Shown here: positions 16,101 to 25,884 of the stretch, one piece after another
How the letters are laid out: each line of letters starts with the position of its first letter
How positions within the stretch are numbered: position 1 is the first letter of the stretch
Assembly (NCBI GenBank): GCA_964396845.1
Contig: CAYNGH010000007.1
Location: 1-46,717 of the forward strand
Direction: 5' to 3'
From: CAYNGH01 sp964396845
GTDB taxonomy: Bacteria; Vulcanimicrobiota; JAJTBE01; CAYNGH01
Length of the DNA stretch: 46,717 nucleotides
Program-made: the position numbers and the translations under genes
Notes under the pieces: generated by a model
What the model was told of the DNA's origin: nothing
Databases searched by the model: none
Seen by the model: the letters and a program-made list of their open reading frames with translations, nothing else

Positions 16101-17663
16101 TTGATTAATCTGCAATTGTCCCCGGTTTTCGATCAGGAGGATGTTGTCCTCCGGGGCAGTGACCTGACCATAGAAGAAACAGTCCGGGTTGCCACGGGGC
16201 GAGGAAAAGTTGTTATTCATCCCGATGCTGTGACCGCGGTGGAAAAATCTCGTTCCTATGTGGAGAGGATCCTCGATGACGGCAAACCTCATTACGGCAT
16301 CAACACCGGTTTCGGAGCCTTTGAGAGCGTCCGGATTCCTGCCGGGGATTTAAAATCCCTGCAGGTGAACCTTATCCGCAGTCACAGTGCCGGTGTGGGA
16401 GATCCCCTGCCCGCCGGGGTGGTGCGGGCCATTATGGTTCTCAGGGCCAATGCTCTTTGCCGGGGTCATTCAGGAGTCCGCTTGTCGGTGATTCAGACTC
16501 TGATGGATATGCTGAATCGAAAGGTTCATCCCATGGTTCCATCCAGGGGATCTGTGGGGGCCAGCGGTGATCTGGCTCCTCTGGCCCATATTGCCCTGGG
16601 AATGATTGGGGAAGGCAAATGCCGATATAACGGGGAAACCATCGACTCCGCCGAGGCCCTCCATAAGGCGGGAATCCAGCCGGTGTGCCTTGCAGAAAAA
16701 GAAGGGCTGGCCCTGATAAACGGCACCCAGTTCATGGCAGGTATCGGATGCATCGGGGTGGAGCAGGCCCGCAATCTCCTGAAAATTGCCGACTGTTGCG
16801 GAGCCGCATCAATCGAGGCCCTCATGGGGACTGACACTCCCTTCCTGGCGATACTCCACGAGGCGCGCCCCCACAGAGGACAGCAGGACACCGCCCAGAA
16901 CATGAGAGCTCTTCTGGGGGGGAGTGAAATCATAAAGTCCCACCGGGACTGCCCGAAGGTTCAGGATCCTTATTCCTTGCGGTGTATTCCCGTAATTCAT
17001 GGCGCTGCCAGGGAAGGCATGGCTTTTACTGCGGGAATCATGCAGACCGAGATTAACTCATCGGTGGACAACCCCCTGATTTTTGCCGATGAGGGTTTGA
17101 TCCTGTCCGGGGGCAATTTTCACGGAGCACCGGTGGCTCTGGCCCTGGAAACCCTGACTCTGGCCCTCAGTTTTATCGCAAACGTATCGGAACGGCGAAC
17201 AGAAAAGATGATCAACCGCCATTACAGCGGTCTGCCTGCATTTCTGGCCCGGGACGGGGGATTGAATTCAGGCCTGATGATTGCCCAGTACACCGCGGCG
17301 GCCCTGGCCAGCGAAAACAAGGTTCTGTGTCATCCTGCCTGCTGTGACACCATTCCCACTTCCGCGGGACAGGAAGATCATGTCAGCATGGGGGCCATAT
17401 CAGCCCTGAAGTTGACGGATGTGGTGGAAAACACATGGCGTATTTTGTCGGTGGAAGCTCTCTGTGCCTGCGAGGCCCTGGAGCATCGAAAACCTCTGAT
17501 GCCCGGGGCCGGAACCGGTGAGTTTTATCGGCAGATTCGCAAGGTTGTCCCCCCCCTGGAAAAGGATCGTCCAGTTGGGGTGGATATTGAAGAAATACTG
17601 CAGATTATCCGTCATGAAGGATTTATAAAAACAATTGAAGAAAAAGTCGGTACACTTAAATAG
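16101..17663 (+). CDS. hutH: Histidine ammonia-lyase
   Basis: 520 residues from a TTG at 16101 with AAAGGTGG 7 bases upstream; an in-frame ATG at 16011 would add 30 unlikely residues. The MIO-forming triad Ala-Ser-Gly is at 154-156 in GSVGASGDLAPLAH. The catalytic Tyr is in HYGINTGFGAF (Y65), and QDPYSLRC, NSSVDNPL and SAGQEDHVSMG follow in normal order. The enzyme deaminates histidine to urocanate. The only other hut gene here, hutI, is 21 kb away on the other strand; hutU is not in the window. The length is slightly above the usual 505-510. Confidence 0.95.
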   Translation: MINLQLSPVFDQEDVVLRGSDLTIEETVRVATGRGKVVIHPDAVTAVEKSRSYVERILDDGKPHYGINTGFGAFESVRIPAGDLKSLQVNLIRSHSAGVGDPLPAGVVRAIMVLRANALCRGHSGVRLSVIQTLMDMLNRKVHPMVPSRGSVGASGDLAPLAHIALGMIGEGKCRYNGETIDSAEALHKAGIQPVCLAEKEGLALINGTQFMAGIGCIGVEQARNLLKIADCCGAASIEALMGTDTPFLAILHEARPHRGQQDTAQNMRALLGGSEIIKSHRDCPKVQDPYSLRCIPVIHGAAREGMAFTAGIMQTEINSSVDNPLIFADEGLILSGGNFHGAPVALALETLTLALSFIANVSERRTEKMINRHYSGLPAFLARDGGLNSGLMIAQYTAAALASENKVLCHPACCDTIPTSAGQEDHVSMGAISALKLTDVVENTWRILSVEALCACEALEHRKPLMPGAGTGEFYRQIRKVVPPLEKDRPVGVDIEEILQIIRHEGFIKTIEEKVGTLK

Positions 17664-17752
17664 ATCCTTTTGTTTTCGGGTTTTCTCCAGCATCAACCTG
17701 ACCGGGATTTATCATTCTGCCGGGGGAATAAAACCGGCGTTCCAAGGAGAGG

Positions 17753-20700
17753 ATGACTTTGTCAAAAGATTCCAATAAGGTCAACATCGACTGGGAAAGT
17801 ATCATCGAAGACGACATTCTGAAGATGGAAGAACCCGGAGAGAAGGAAGAACAGAAGCCTTCCCCGCCGGAAGAAACCAGGAAGAAGTCCCAGCCCGAGT
17901 ATCCTTCCCGGGAAGAATCTCCGGTTGAAGATACTCTCCAGCCCGATGATTCCCCCCGTAGAAGCCCCGATTATAGAGCCGTGGGCCGCAAGGCTCCCCT
18001 GCGGGAAAAAATCAGCTCCGACGAAAAAAGCGAAAAGCCCGCGCCCCCTGATGACGACGAGGAGAAAATGCTCCAGCGGGCTATTGAATTCCGCAAGGCC
18101 AAGGAAGCCGAAGAAGCCCGCCGGCTGGAGAAAGAAAAGGCCAAAAAAGAAGCCGAAGAACATAAAAAAGCCCGCCAGGAGGAAGAAGCCGGGCAGTGGG
18201 AATCGGCGGAAGAACCCCCCCAGGAGGAAGAAGCCGGGCAGTGGGAATCGGCGGAAGAACCCACCCAGGAGGAAGAAGCAGAGAGGCAGGAAGCCCTTGA
18301 CCGGAAACTGGAAGAAGAAGAAACCGACATAGAAGAGTCTGAAGAAGAGTCAGAGGCATGGGCAGAAAAAGAAGATGAACCGGTAAGCTACGACGATGAC
18401 GATATTGACATGGACGAAGAAGATGACCGGGAAGAAGAAGATCCGGACTTTCACAGTGCCTTTGGCGGTGTTGATGATCTGACTGTCACCGGGGAATCCC
18501 CGATGATGGAATCTGAGGAACAGGATGTCATTGTCACAGAAGAGGAGGAAACCGGTGATGATATTTTCGCCGGCAATGAGGATACGATGATGGATGAGGC
18601 CAGGCCTTATATGGACGAGGAAGATTTAAAGGACACAGTAGAAGTCGATTTGAAGTCGATGGATGCTCTGGGAGGTGCCGGTCAGAAGCAGGGAACCCTG
18701 ACAGGGCTGGAAAGCAGAATCCGGGATCTTTCCCGGCGCCTTGCAGATCTTGCCGATGAACAGGAAGAAGCCTCCAGGAGGATTTCCCTGGCGGTGGGAG
18801 ATTCTCAGCTGGCCATCAAGGGATCAGAGCGTTCTATCAAGGAAGTGAAACGTCTTCGCCGGGAAACCGAGGAACAGCTTCAGGAAACTGCCAGTCAACT
18901 GGCCCGGCTCAAATCTGAGATGGAAGAAACCGGCAAAACAGCAACGGCAGAAACCCCAGGCCCTGCTTTTGAGGAATTGAACCAGCGAATTTCCGCCCTT
19001 GAGGATCACTCCGACAGAGAAGACAACCGCCACCAGGACATCACCGACCTGGTGGATCATGTCCAGGACGAGATGAAAGAATTGCGGGACAACCTCGACG
19101 AAGCCCTGAGCCGTGCGGATTTTGCCCTGGAACGTTCAGATCAAATCAATCAGGCCATTGCCCGAATCAACGCCCTGTCAGCGGATCTCGATGAAATCCG
19201 CAGGAAGCCTGGGGTAGATGAATCAGAGGAAACATCCCTGGAGAATCTGGATCGAGTCTGTGAATTTGATAAAGCCTTGGGTGAAATCCGCGGTTATTTT
19301 ACCGATAGAATTGACCGGGTTGACGATGGTTTTGTGGAGATAAAGGGCATGGTGGCCAACAATCTGGATTCCATAAACCAGCGGATCAAGCTTTTTATCG
19401 AAGACCTGGCCCAGCGTCTTGAAAAAATCGAACCGGCCCGGGATGAACTCTTGTCGGGGAGAGTGGATCAGGTGGAGCTGGAGATTGCCCGGCTCAGTCG
19501 AAGAAGTCAGGAAGTATCCACAGCCCCTGCCGATGAATTCATGGANNNNNNNNNNNNNNNNNNNNNNNNNNNNNNNNNNNNNNNNNNNNNNNNNNNNNNN
19601 NNNNNNNNNNNNNNNNNNNNNNNNNNNNNNNNNNNNNNNNNNNNNAAAGGTGGCGGAGATCGAAGGCAAGATTGACCTGCAGTCGGACACTGTGGCCTTC
19701 GTGAAGTCGGAGATTGCCCGGCTCAGCCAGGATGTGCCAACAGCCCCTGCCGATGAATTCATGGAAAAGGTGGCGGAGATCGAAGGCAAGATTGACCTGC
19801 AGTCGGACACTGTGGCCTTCATGGAATCTTCCCTGGGCAGGCTCAAAGCCATGGTGACAGAGCAGGTCAGCGGTGAGATAGAAGACATATCCCGACGGCT
19901 GGCCCTGCTGGAAGAAAAGGCAGGCCCTATGCTGGAAAAAAGCGTTCAAATGGAGGAGCGCTTCGAAGTGCTGGAAACCAGAATCGAAACCGGCACGGAA
20001 AACATGCAAAGAGAGCTGGAGCTTCTGGCCGAGGAAATCCACAGTGAACAGGCAGACCTGGAAAAAGCCAACGAAAGAATCAACTCTGCCCTGGAAAAAC
20101 TCCAGAAAAAAATGGAAATCAACCGGGACAAGGTAAAAATCCTGGTGGAGGAAAAGCTCAGGACCATCGAAGAAAAGCTGTTATCACTGCGGGAATCGGC
20201 AACAGGGGATGCAGTATCAGCTATGGAAGATCGAATCAACAAGCTGGAAAAAGAATCTGGATCATCCCTGCAGTTGGACGCCCTCAAGGATCAGTTAGAG
20301 AAAATCAGCAGGGAATCAGCTCCCGCAAAGGCAGTGGCCATACTCAACGGCAGGCTGGAAAAACTGGAGAAGGGCCTTGGCGGAAATATTCTGGAGAAGC
20401 TGGAACCCATGGAAGAAACCATGAAAGAACTCACGGGAACCCTCGACTCGAAACTTGATCCCCTGCGTCAGGAGATTGCCCAATCCAAGGGCTATATTGA
20501 AAAGGAACTGATGAAAGTGAAGGAAACTTGGGAAAAACTCGACAAGTCCATATCCGACTCTGAAGGAGCCATGGAGATTGCCCTGCGGGCCAGGGAAGCC
20601 CTGGAAAGAATAGAAAAGGAAGTGGCCGATGCCATCAGCCGTGCAGAAGGCCTGATTGCATCCATTGGAGAAAACTCCCTGCGATCCGAATCAAACCTCG

Positions 20701-21974
20701 AAAAAATCAACCTTACTATCAAGTTGATTGACGAGGCAAGGGAAAGGGTCAAGGCTGTCCAGAACGTCAGTCCGGGGCCGGGGCTCATTTCTCCCTCCCT
20801 TTCGCCGACAGAGGACCTGGTGTTCACTCCCAGGGAGATCCTGGAAGACCCGGACACATCAGAGATCGGCTTTGAACTGGATGACCTGTTGCGGGTAATG
20901 ATGAAACACGAGGCATCGGACCTGCATATAAAGGCAGGAGCCCCGCCGACGGTTCGTCTTGAAGGAGAGCTGGTTCCCGTGGGCAACCAGATTCTCTCGG
21001 AAGAAGACTGCAAGAAACTGGTTCTTTCGGCCATGACGCCGGGACTTCGCCAACAACTGGCCCGCCGGAGGGAAGTGGACCTGGCATATTCCATCCCCGA
21101 GGCCCGTTTCCGGGTGAATGCATTTCTGCAGAAACAGTCGGTCAGCGCTGCCTTCCGGCTGTTGCTCACCGACATCCCCAACTTTGAACAGCTCCACATG
21201 CCCGATGTAATGAAAAAGCTATGTGACTACAACAACGGGCTGATAATCATAACCGGCCCGGCAGGATCCGGAAAATCCACAACCCTGGCCTCCATGGTCA
21301 ACCATATCAACGAAACCCGCAAACTTCACGTGGTCACCATCGAGGATCCCATCGAATTTATTCATCAGGACAAGCTGTCAATCATCACCCAGAGAGAGGT
21401 GGGCACCGACACCAACTCCTTCCAGAATGCCCTGAAACAGTCCCTGCGACAGGATCCCAATGTGATTATGATCGGAGAGATGAGGGATCCCGACACCATA
21501 ATGACTGCAGTGTTGGCCGCAGAAACAGGTCACATGGTCCTCTCGTCCCTGCACACGCCCAACACCATTCAGGCCATCAACCGAATAATCGATGTTTTCA
21601 CCGGCGATATCCAGAAACAGTTCCGACTGCTTCTGGCCAATAACCTCCGGGGAGTGGTATCTCAGAGACTTTTGAGCCGGGCCGACGGCACCGGACGGAT
21701 TCCCGCAGTGGAAGTTATGGTAGTCACCCCCACCATTGCCGGATTGATCCTGGATGAGCGGGCCGGTGAAATATACGACCTGATGACCCAGGGAGGCATC
21801 GAAGGGATGCAGACCTTTACCCAGAGTCTGATGAGCCTGGTGGACAGGGGATTGGTGACCAGGGAGGAAGCCCTTTTCCACGCTGACCAGCCTACGGAGT
21901 TCCGCCTGGCCCTGGAAGGCCACACCTCGGGAGGATCCTCCATGCAGGATGACAGCCTGATGTCCTGGCTGTAA
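17753..21974 (+). CDS. Giant acidic coiled-coil protein with C-terminal PilT ATPase (split by an assembly gap)
   Basis: One gene broken by 100 Ns. Joining the flanks without the Ns restores both the frame and the repeat, giving 1373 residues plus a multiple of 40. Order: a disordered head rich in Glu, Lys and Pro with two 15-residue AGQWESAEEP repeats; a very acidic stretch; about 680 residues of coiled coil starting near GLESRIRDLSRRLADLADEQ, with a 40-residue tandem repeat (APADEFMEKVAEIEGKIDLQ); then, from about 20871, a complete PilT-type ATPase. That domain has DLHIKAGAPPTVRL, Walker A GPAGSGKSTT (21255-21284), the Asp box VTIEDPIEF, Walker B VIMIGEMRDPDT and the His box GHMVLSSLHTPNT, and ends DSLMSWL. 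PilT hexamers power pilus retraction. A head of about 1000 residues is far outside the family norm (about 350). AAGGAG lies very close to the ATG, so the TTG at 17759 is a possible start. Confidence 0.85.
18176..18279 (+). repeat. 45-base tandem repeat, two units plus part of a third
   Basis: Units start at 18176, 18221 and 18266 and are nearly identical. They encode 15 residues (QEEEAGQWESAEEPP) in the acidic head of the PilT fusion protein. The in-frame length lets copy number vary without breaking the gene. Confidence 0.9.
19481..19820 (+). repeat. 120-base tandem repeat interrupted by the gap
   Basis: The unit starts GAGATTGCCCGGCTCAG. A diverged copy begins at 19481 (it carries 9 extra bases) and runs into the Ns; a further copy begins at 19710. 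The segment AAAGGTGGCG recurs at 19646 and 19766, giving a period of exactly 120 bases (40 residues). The second copy diverges after 19820. The copies after the gap are almost identical at the DNA level, which indicates recent amplification or gene conversion and explains why assembly failed here. Confidence 0.93.
19546..19645. other. Assembly gap (100 Ns)
   Basis: The run is exactly 100 Ns, a conventional placeholder. The left flank ends GAATTCATGGA and the right flank begins AAAGGTGGCG; joined, they reproduce the intact repeat seen at 19755-19775. The true missing length is therefore most likely a multiple of 120 bases. As written, 100 Ns shift the reading frame by one base and falsely split the gene. 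Confidence 0.97.
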
Positions 21975-22006
21975 GCCGAAACAATAAAGGTTTCAAGGTG
22001 AATTTA

Positions 22007-23401
22007 ATGGATCGTCCCCAAAAGACACCCATGGCAAGGCCCGACTCTGCCACACCGGGAGGGCGTTTTGGGCCTCGGCAGGGTCAGCCCCCCAATCCCG
22101 CCAGAAATAATGCAAATCCCCGGAATTATCATCCCGGCGGGCCGGGACAGGTTCCCGACAAAACAAAGCTTTATCGGGGCAGACCTACTTCGGGTATTCC
22201 CGGCAAAAAACAGGCCGGGCCTGGCATCGGCGGCACAGTCGTAACAAAAAAGGCTCCGGAAGGAACAGCCACAAAACCTCTGGAGTTTCAGCTAAAGGAT
22301 CTCCTGAGGCTCATGGTCAAGCATGGGGCATCGGATCTTCATGTGAAGACTGGTTCTCCGCCGGTGGTACGACTCAATGGTGAGCTTTTCCCCGTGGGGA
22401 AGCAGGATCTCACTCCAGGCAACTGCCGGGAGCTGATATTCGGCATATGCACCCGAACTCAGCAGGAAAAACTGATGCAGGGCCAGGAAGTGGACTTCGC
22501 CTTTGCCGATGGCGGAACCCGTTTCAGAATTAACGCCTTCCTGCAAAAATCCACCTACAGCGCATCCATCCGTATGATCAAGGATAATATCCCCAACTTT
22601 CAGGAGCTGTTTCTGCCGGAAAAGCTCAAGGAGTTGTCCAACACACGGCAGGGGTTGATTCTGGTCACCGGGCCTGCAGGTTCGGGCAAGTCAACCACCC
22701 TGGCTTCCATGATCGACTACATCAATATGCATCGTGCTCTCCACATCGTAACCGTTGAAGATCCCATCGAGTATGTACATTCCCACAAAAACTGCATTAT
22801 TACCCAGCGGGAAGTGGGTTCCGACACCAATTCCTTCAAAGATGCCCTGAAATATGCCCTGCGACAAGATCCCAATGTAATCTTAATCGGAGAGATGCGG
22901 GATCCCGAGTCTATCATGATTGCCGCCCAGGCAGCAGAAACAGGCCATCTGGTGATGTCCACCCTCCATACTCCCAACGCGATCCAATCCATCAGCCGTA
23001 TCCTGGATGTTTTCTCCGGTGAAAACAAAAAACAGATACAGGTTCTTCTGGCCAGTAATTTGCGGGCTGTCATATCCCAGAGGCTTATTGTCCGGGATGA
23101 CACCGAAGGCAGAGTGCCGGCAGTGGAAGTGATGGTGGTCACTCCCACCATCGCAAGCCTGATCCTGGAGGGAAGCATCAACGACATATACAAATATATC
23201 TCTGAAGGCAGCAATTATGGCATGCAGACCCTGAACCAGTCCCTTTTCACTCTTCATGGCAAAGGTCTTATAACAAGAGAAAAAGCCCTGGAAAACTCTG
23301 ATTATGTTACCGAGTTGAGGATGATGTTCCAGGGTTATACCATGGATACAACGGGAATGGTGGATAACGACTCCCCGGACAATCTCATGTCCTGGCTGTA
23401 G
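22007..23401 (+). CDS. pilT: PilT-type twitching ATPase with disordered N-terminal extension
   Basis: 464 residues from the ATG at 22007 (AAGGTG 6 bases upstream); a GTG three codons earlier is open. Residues 1-90 are rich in Pro, Gly, Asn and Arg and look disordered and basic. The PilT core follows: LLRLMVKHGASDLHVKTGSP, Walker A GPAGSGKSTT, VTVEDPIEYVHS, Walker B LIGEMRDPES, GHLVMSTLHTPNAIQ. The core is a close paralogue of the ATPase at the end of the giant protein 32 bases upstream, and both end in LMSWL. The extension is basic whereas the partner head is acidic, which suggests (inference) that the two ATPases might pair. No other pilus gene is adjacent. Confidence 0.93.
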   Translation: MDRPQKTPMARPDSATPGGRFGPRQGQPPNPARNNANPRNYHPGGPGQVPDKTKLYRGRPTSGIPGKKQAGPGIGGTVVTKKAPEGTATKPLEFQLKDLLRLMVKHGASDLHVKTGSPPVVRLNGELFPVGKQDLTPGNCRELIFGICTRTQQEKLMQGQEVDFAFADGGTRFRINAFLQKSTYSASIRMIKDNIPNFQELFLPEKLKELSNTRQGLILVTGPAGSGKSTTLASMIDYINMHRALHIVTVEDPIEYVHSHKNCIITQREVGSDTNSFKDALKYALRQDPNVILIGEMRDPESIMIAAQAAETGHLVMSTLHTPNAIQSISRILDVFSGENKKQIQVLLASNLRAVISQRLIVRDDTEGRVPAVEVMVVTPTIASLILEGSINDIYKYISEGSNYGMQTLNQSLFTLHGKGLITREKALENSDYVTELRMMFQGYTMDTTGMVDNDSPDNLMSWL

Positions 23402-23449
23402 AATAACCCTGGGGAATTAAACCCTCCCCCGCCCCATCAGAAACCAGAA

Positions 23450-25186
23450 TCAGTATTGTCCCGACCCTGCCGGTTCTGATAGAATCCAGACATCCGGAGT
23501 AGTTTTGGGAGGATCCGGCTCAATTCTGCCATCCAGCACATCTAACAGCTGTTTTGCCACATACGATGGCGAATCCTTGAATGGAAGCCTCTCCGCAGCT
23601 ACATCCCGGATTGAGTCCATTGCCTGGGCAAACCCGGGTTCCCGGAAGAGTTGCGGGTTTACATCGGCAGTATCCTTGAGGGCTTTCAAGGCATTCCACC
23701 GCATACCGTCGTAGTTTATGCTGTTCAGGAGCCGGGGGAGTTCCCTGGGGCAGTGGACAACTTTTTCCTGAAACTCATTCCAGTGTTCTGTGGGGAAATT
23801 GGCCATCTTGAAGTGAGTGACCCTGGACTTGGTGTTGCTATATTTTTCCTGCAAATCTTTGGGGGTTATTTCCACATCCACATCTAAGTTGTGGACATTG
23901 GGATTTGATTCGCAAAGAACGGAACGATCCTGTTCTGACACTCCGTCGTCCTTGCTGGTGACAGTGATGAAGGTCACTCCCGGCGGGATCTGCCGGCTGT
24001 CAAGATAAGTTTTGATAAAATCAGAGCCTTCGGATATCTGACCATAGCCTGGCTTCTGGGCATGAATAGCTGGGGTGACAAAGCTTGCACCGGCTTTACT
24101 GGCGGTTTTATAGTTCTGCCTGGTCATCTCCTTGCCTGCGGCGTACCACATAGTAAAGAACGGGTTCATCATAGCCAGTTGCATCCCGGGGGTTTGTTCC
24201 AGGGGATCAAAGAAATGCCTTTCTGCCATATCATAATAAAAATTTGCAAGCCCCTTAGGCAGTGGCGATGTTACACCGCCTCCCACAGGAGCCGATAAAT
24301 GCATCACCGTAGAGATTCCATTTCCGCCGTCATAGGTGAAGGGGTTGCCGTCGCTGATTTCTTTTTGTGGATTCAAGGCTACAATATGATTGACAAAGCC
24401 ACCCATGCTGTGTCCCACCAGAATGGCCCTGGGAGCGATGGTATCCATGATCTCTTCGGCTACTTTTTTGCAGACCTTGCCCCGTTGTTTTGGGTTCATA
24501 TCTCTGGCAAAGTCAGTTTTTTCCACCTGTTTTGCCAACTGCTCCTCCACCTGGCTTGTCCGCAGGCTGAAGGAATCCGCCAGTTCATGGCCGTCAAGAT
24601 TCAGGATTTCATCCATTTTGCCGGCAACACCGGGTATAAGACCGGTTATCTGGTCAACGCCTGTTTCAGCCTTGCCATAGAGATCATCTTCCATCAGGAA
24701 GAACTTTTTGATTTTTTCCTGATCACCGTTAAAAGACTTTATGGTTTCCACATTTTCCCGGGCCAGCTCCATACGGCTGTTGTTGATCCTGCGGGATACC
24801 AGCTGTCCTGATTTCTGGATTTCCTTGCCTTCCTTGATGGAAAGGCAGGTGCTCAAATCAGTGGGGTGTCCTGATTCCAGGGCTGCATGGAGGTAATCGG
24901 CGATACTGTCCTTCTCCCGCAGGGTGCCATGGACAATAACCACCGGGGCGTTGTTGCGGGCGGTTTTAACATCGGGACGAGGTCTGACCAGAGTGCTTGA
25001 CGTTGAGGAGATTGACTTGTGCAAACCAGGATTGATGACATCAATATCAACAGAGGAATTTCCCCGGCCAATACTGACCAGATCCCCGGCATTATCATGA
25101 TCATGGGCGGACTCTCTGGCGGGAGCCTTGTTTTTGTTGCCCGATGTAGAAAATAAAAAACCCGGACCTGTTTTTTGTAGCTCCAC
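23450..25186 (-). CDS. Alpha/beta hydrolase (lipase/esterase-like)
   Basis: 578 residues from a GTG at 25186 with AGGAG 9 bases upstream. After about 80 Ser/Asn-rich residues comes VVIVHGTLREKDS, typical of the oxyanion strand of lipases. The nucleophile elbow is GHSMGGFVNH in the middle. A possible acid residue lies in VTSKDDGVSEQD, and a His in THFKMANF or EHWNEF. The segment between strand and elbow (about 170 residues, charged and helical) is a long insertion, perhaps a lid. No signal peptide is visible. A promoter-like pair lies just upstream, and the PhaR-type regulator gene precedes it on the same strand. A lipase, esterase or polyester depolymerase is possible; the substrate is unknown. 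Confidence 0.7.
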   Translation of the reverse strand: MELQKTGPGFLFSTSGNKNKAPARESAHDHDNAGDLVSIGRGNSSVDIDVINPGLHKSISSTSSTLVRPRPDVKTARNNAPVVIVHGTLREKDSIADYLHAALESGHPTDLSTCLSIKEGKEIQKSGQLVSRRINNSRMELARENVETIKSFNGDQEKIKKFFLMEDDLYGKAETGVDQITGLIPGVAGKMDEILNLDGHELADSFSLRTSQVEEQLAKQVEKTDFARDMNPKQRGKVCKKVAEEIMDTIAPRAILVGHSMGGFVNHIVALNPQKEISDGNPFTYDGGNGISTVMHLSAPVGGGVTSPLPKGLANFYYDMAERHFFDPLEQTPGMQLAMMNPFFTMWYAAGKEMTRQNYKTASKAGASFVTPAIHAQKPGYGQISEGSDFIKTYLDSRQIPPGVTFITVTSKDDGVSEQDRSVLCESNPNVHNLDVDVEITPKDLQEKYSNTKSRVTHFKMANFPTEHWNEFQEKVVHCPRELPRLLNSINYDGMRWNALKALKDTADVNPQLFREPGFAQAMDSIRDVAAERLPFKDSPSYVAKQLLDVLDGRIEPDPPKTTPDVWILSEPAGSGQY

Positions 25187-25224
25187 TTTAAATATCTCCT
25201 GCTGTCTATATGATCATTGATTAC

Positions 25225-25253
25225 ATGATACAATGAAACGGCAAAAGATACAA
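25225..25253 (-). promoter_or_regulatory. Possible promoter of the hydrolase gene
   Basis: On the minus strand TTGTAT (25253-25248) and TATCAT (25230-25225) are 17 bases apart, in the 126-base space between the PhaR-type gene and the hydrolase start at 25186. The hexamers match the consensus only partly. Confidence 0.35.
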
Positions 25254-25264
25254 TAGAAATATTA

Positions 25265-25280
25265 TTAACAAGTTGTTAAC
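25265..25280. promoter_or_regulatory. Palindrome TTAACAAGTTGTTAAC, candidate operator
   Basis: A 16-base near-perfect inverted repeat 11 bases upstream of the putative -35 box of the hydrolase gene. A second copy matching at 14 of 16 positions lies at 30893-30908, upstream of sigH. The binding protein is unknown; the adjacent PhaR-type regulator is one candidate. Confidence 0.35.
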
Positions 25281-25312
25281 ACCTGGGGGCTTTGACTACA
25301 GTATGTGACAGG

Positions 25313-25765
25313 TCAGTCCTTGCGGTCAAAACGGATGAAGGGGTTGCCGGGGTTTGCGCTCCAGAGGCTCTTCATGAAAAGATCGCTCATCTCATAGGGC
25401 AGACGGCTCACATCCTGCATTTCCCGGATTTTTTCCTCCATGGCCTGTCGGTATGCCAGGTATGAATCGATGGTGGAGTTGAGGTAGTTTTCAAAAAAGT
25501 CCCGGATGAAATCCTCGTTGGATCGGATAATCTTGTAAAACAGGGAAGTGGGCAGAATATCCCGGTTGTTTTTTTCCTGCTCCATAATAATCTGGGCCAG
25601 GATCTGCTTTGTGATGTCCTGTTTGGACTTGGTTTCCACCACCTTTATATCATGGCCATCCCGGATAAGCTGGGCAATGTCCTCCAGGTTGACATAACAG
25701 CTTTCATTGCTGTTGTAAAGCCGTCGGTTGGAATATTTCTTTATCAGAATCTCTTTTTTTGTCAT
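25313..25765 (-). CDS. phaR: PhaR-type polyhydroxyalkanoate synthesis regulator
   Basis: 150 residues. The N-terminal 60 residues (IKKYSNRRLYNSNESCYVNL, EDIAQLIRDGHDIKVVETKS, QDITKQILAQII) match the PHB/PHA accumulation regulator DNA-binding domain. The remainder is the helical accumulation domain, shorter than in proteobacterial PhaR. PhaR represses phasin and its own gene and binds PHA granules. No PHA synthase or phasin gene is in the window. The neighbouring alpha/beta hydrolase on the same strand could be a target. The ATG has GGGTGAT upstream. Confidence 0.88.
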   Translation of the reverse strand: MTKKEILIKKYSNRRLYNSNESCYVNLEDIAQLIRDGHDIKVVETKSKQDITKQILAQIIMEQEKNNRDILPTSLFYKIIRSNEDFIRDFFENYLNSTIDSYLAYRQAMEEKIREMQDVSRLPYEMSDLFMKSLWSANPGNPFIRFDRKD

Positions 25766-25884
25766 TCAAATCACCCCGCATATTATAAACCCGTCACGAT
25801 ACAAAGTCAATGAATTTTTTCGCAAGTGCAAAATTAATTGTCTGCACCAGGGATTATCAGGAAACAGTGTATATCCAGGGATGC

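Noticed and set aside
18176..18279. CRISPR-like array
   Set aside because: The 45-base units are tandem, in frame and without spacers; they are a coding repeat.
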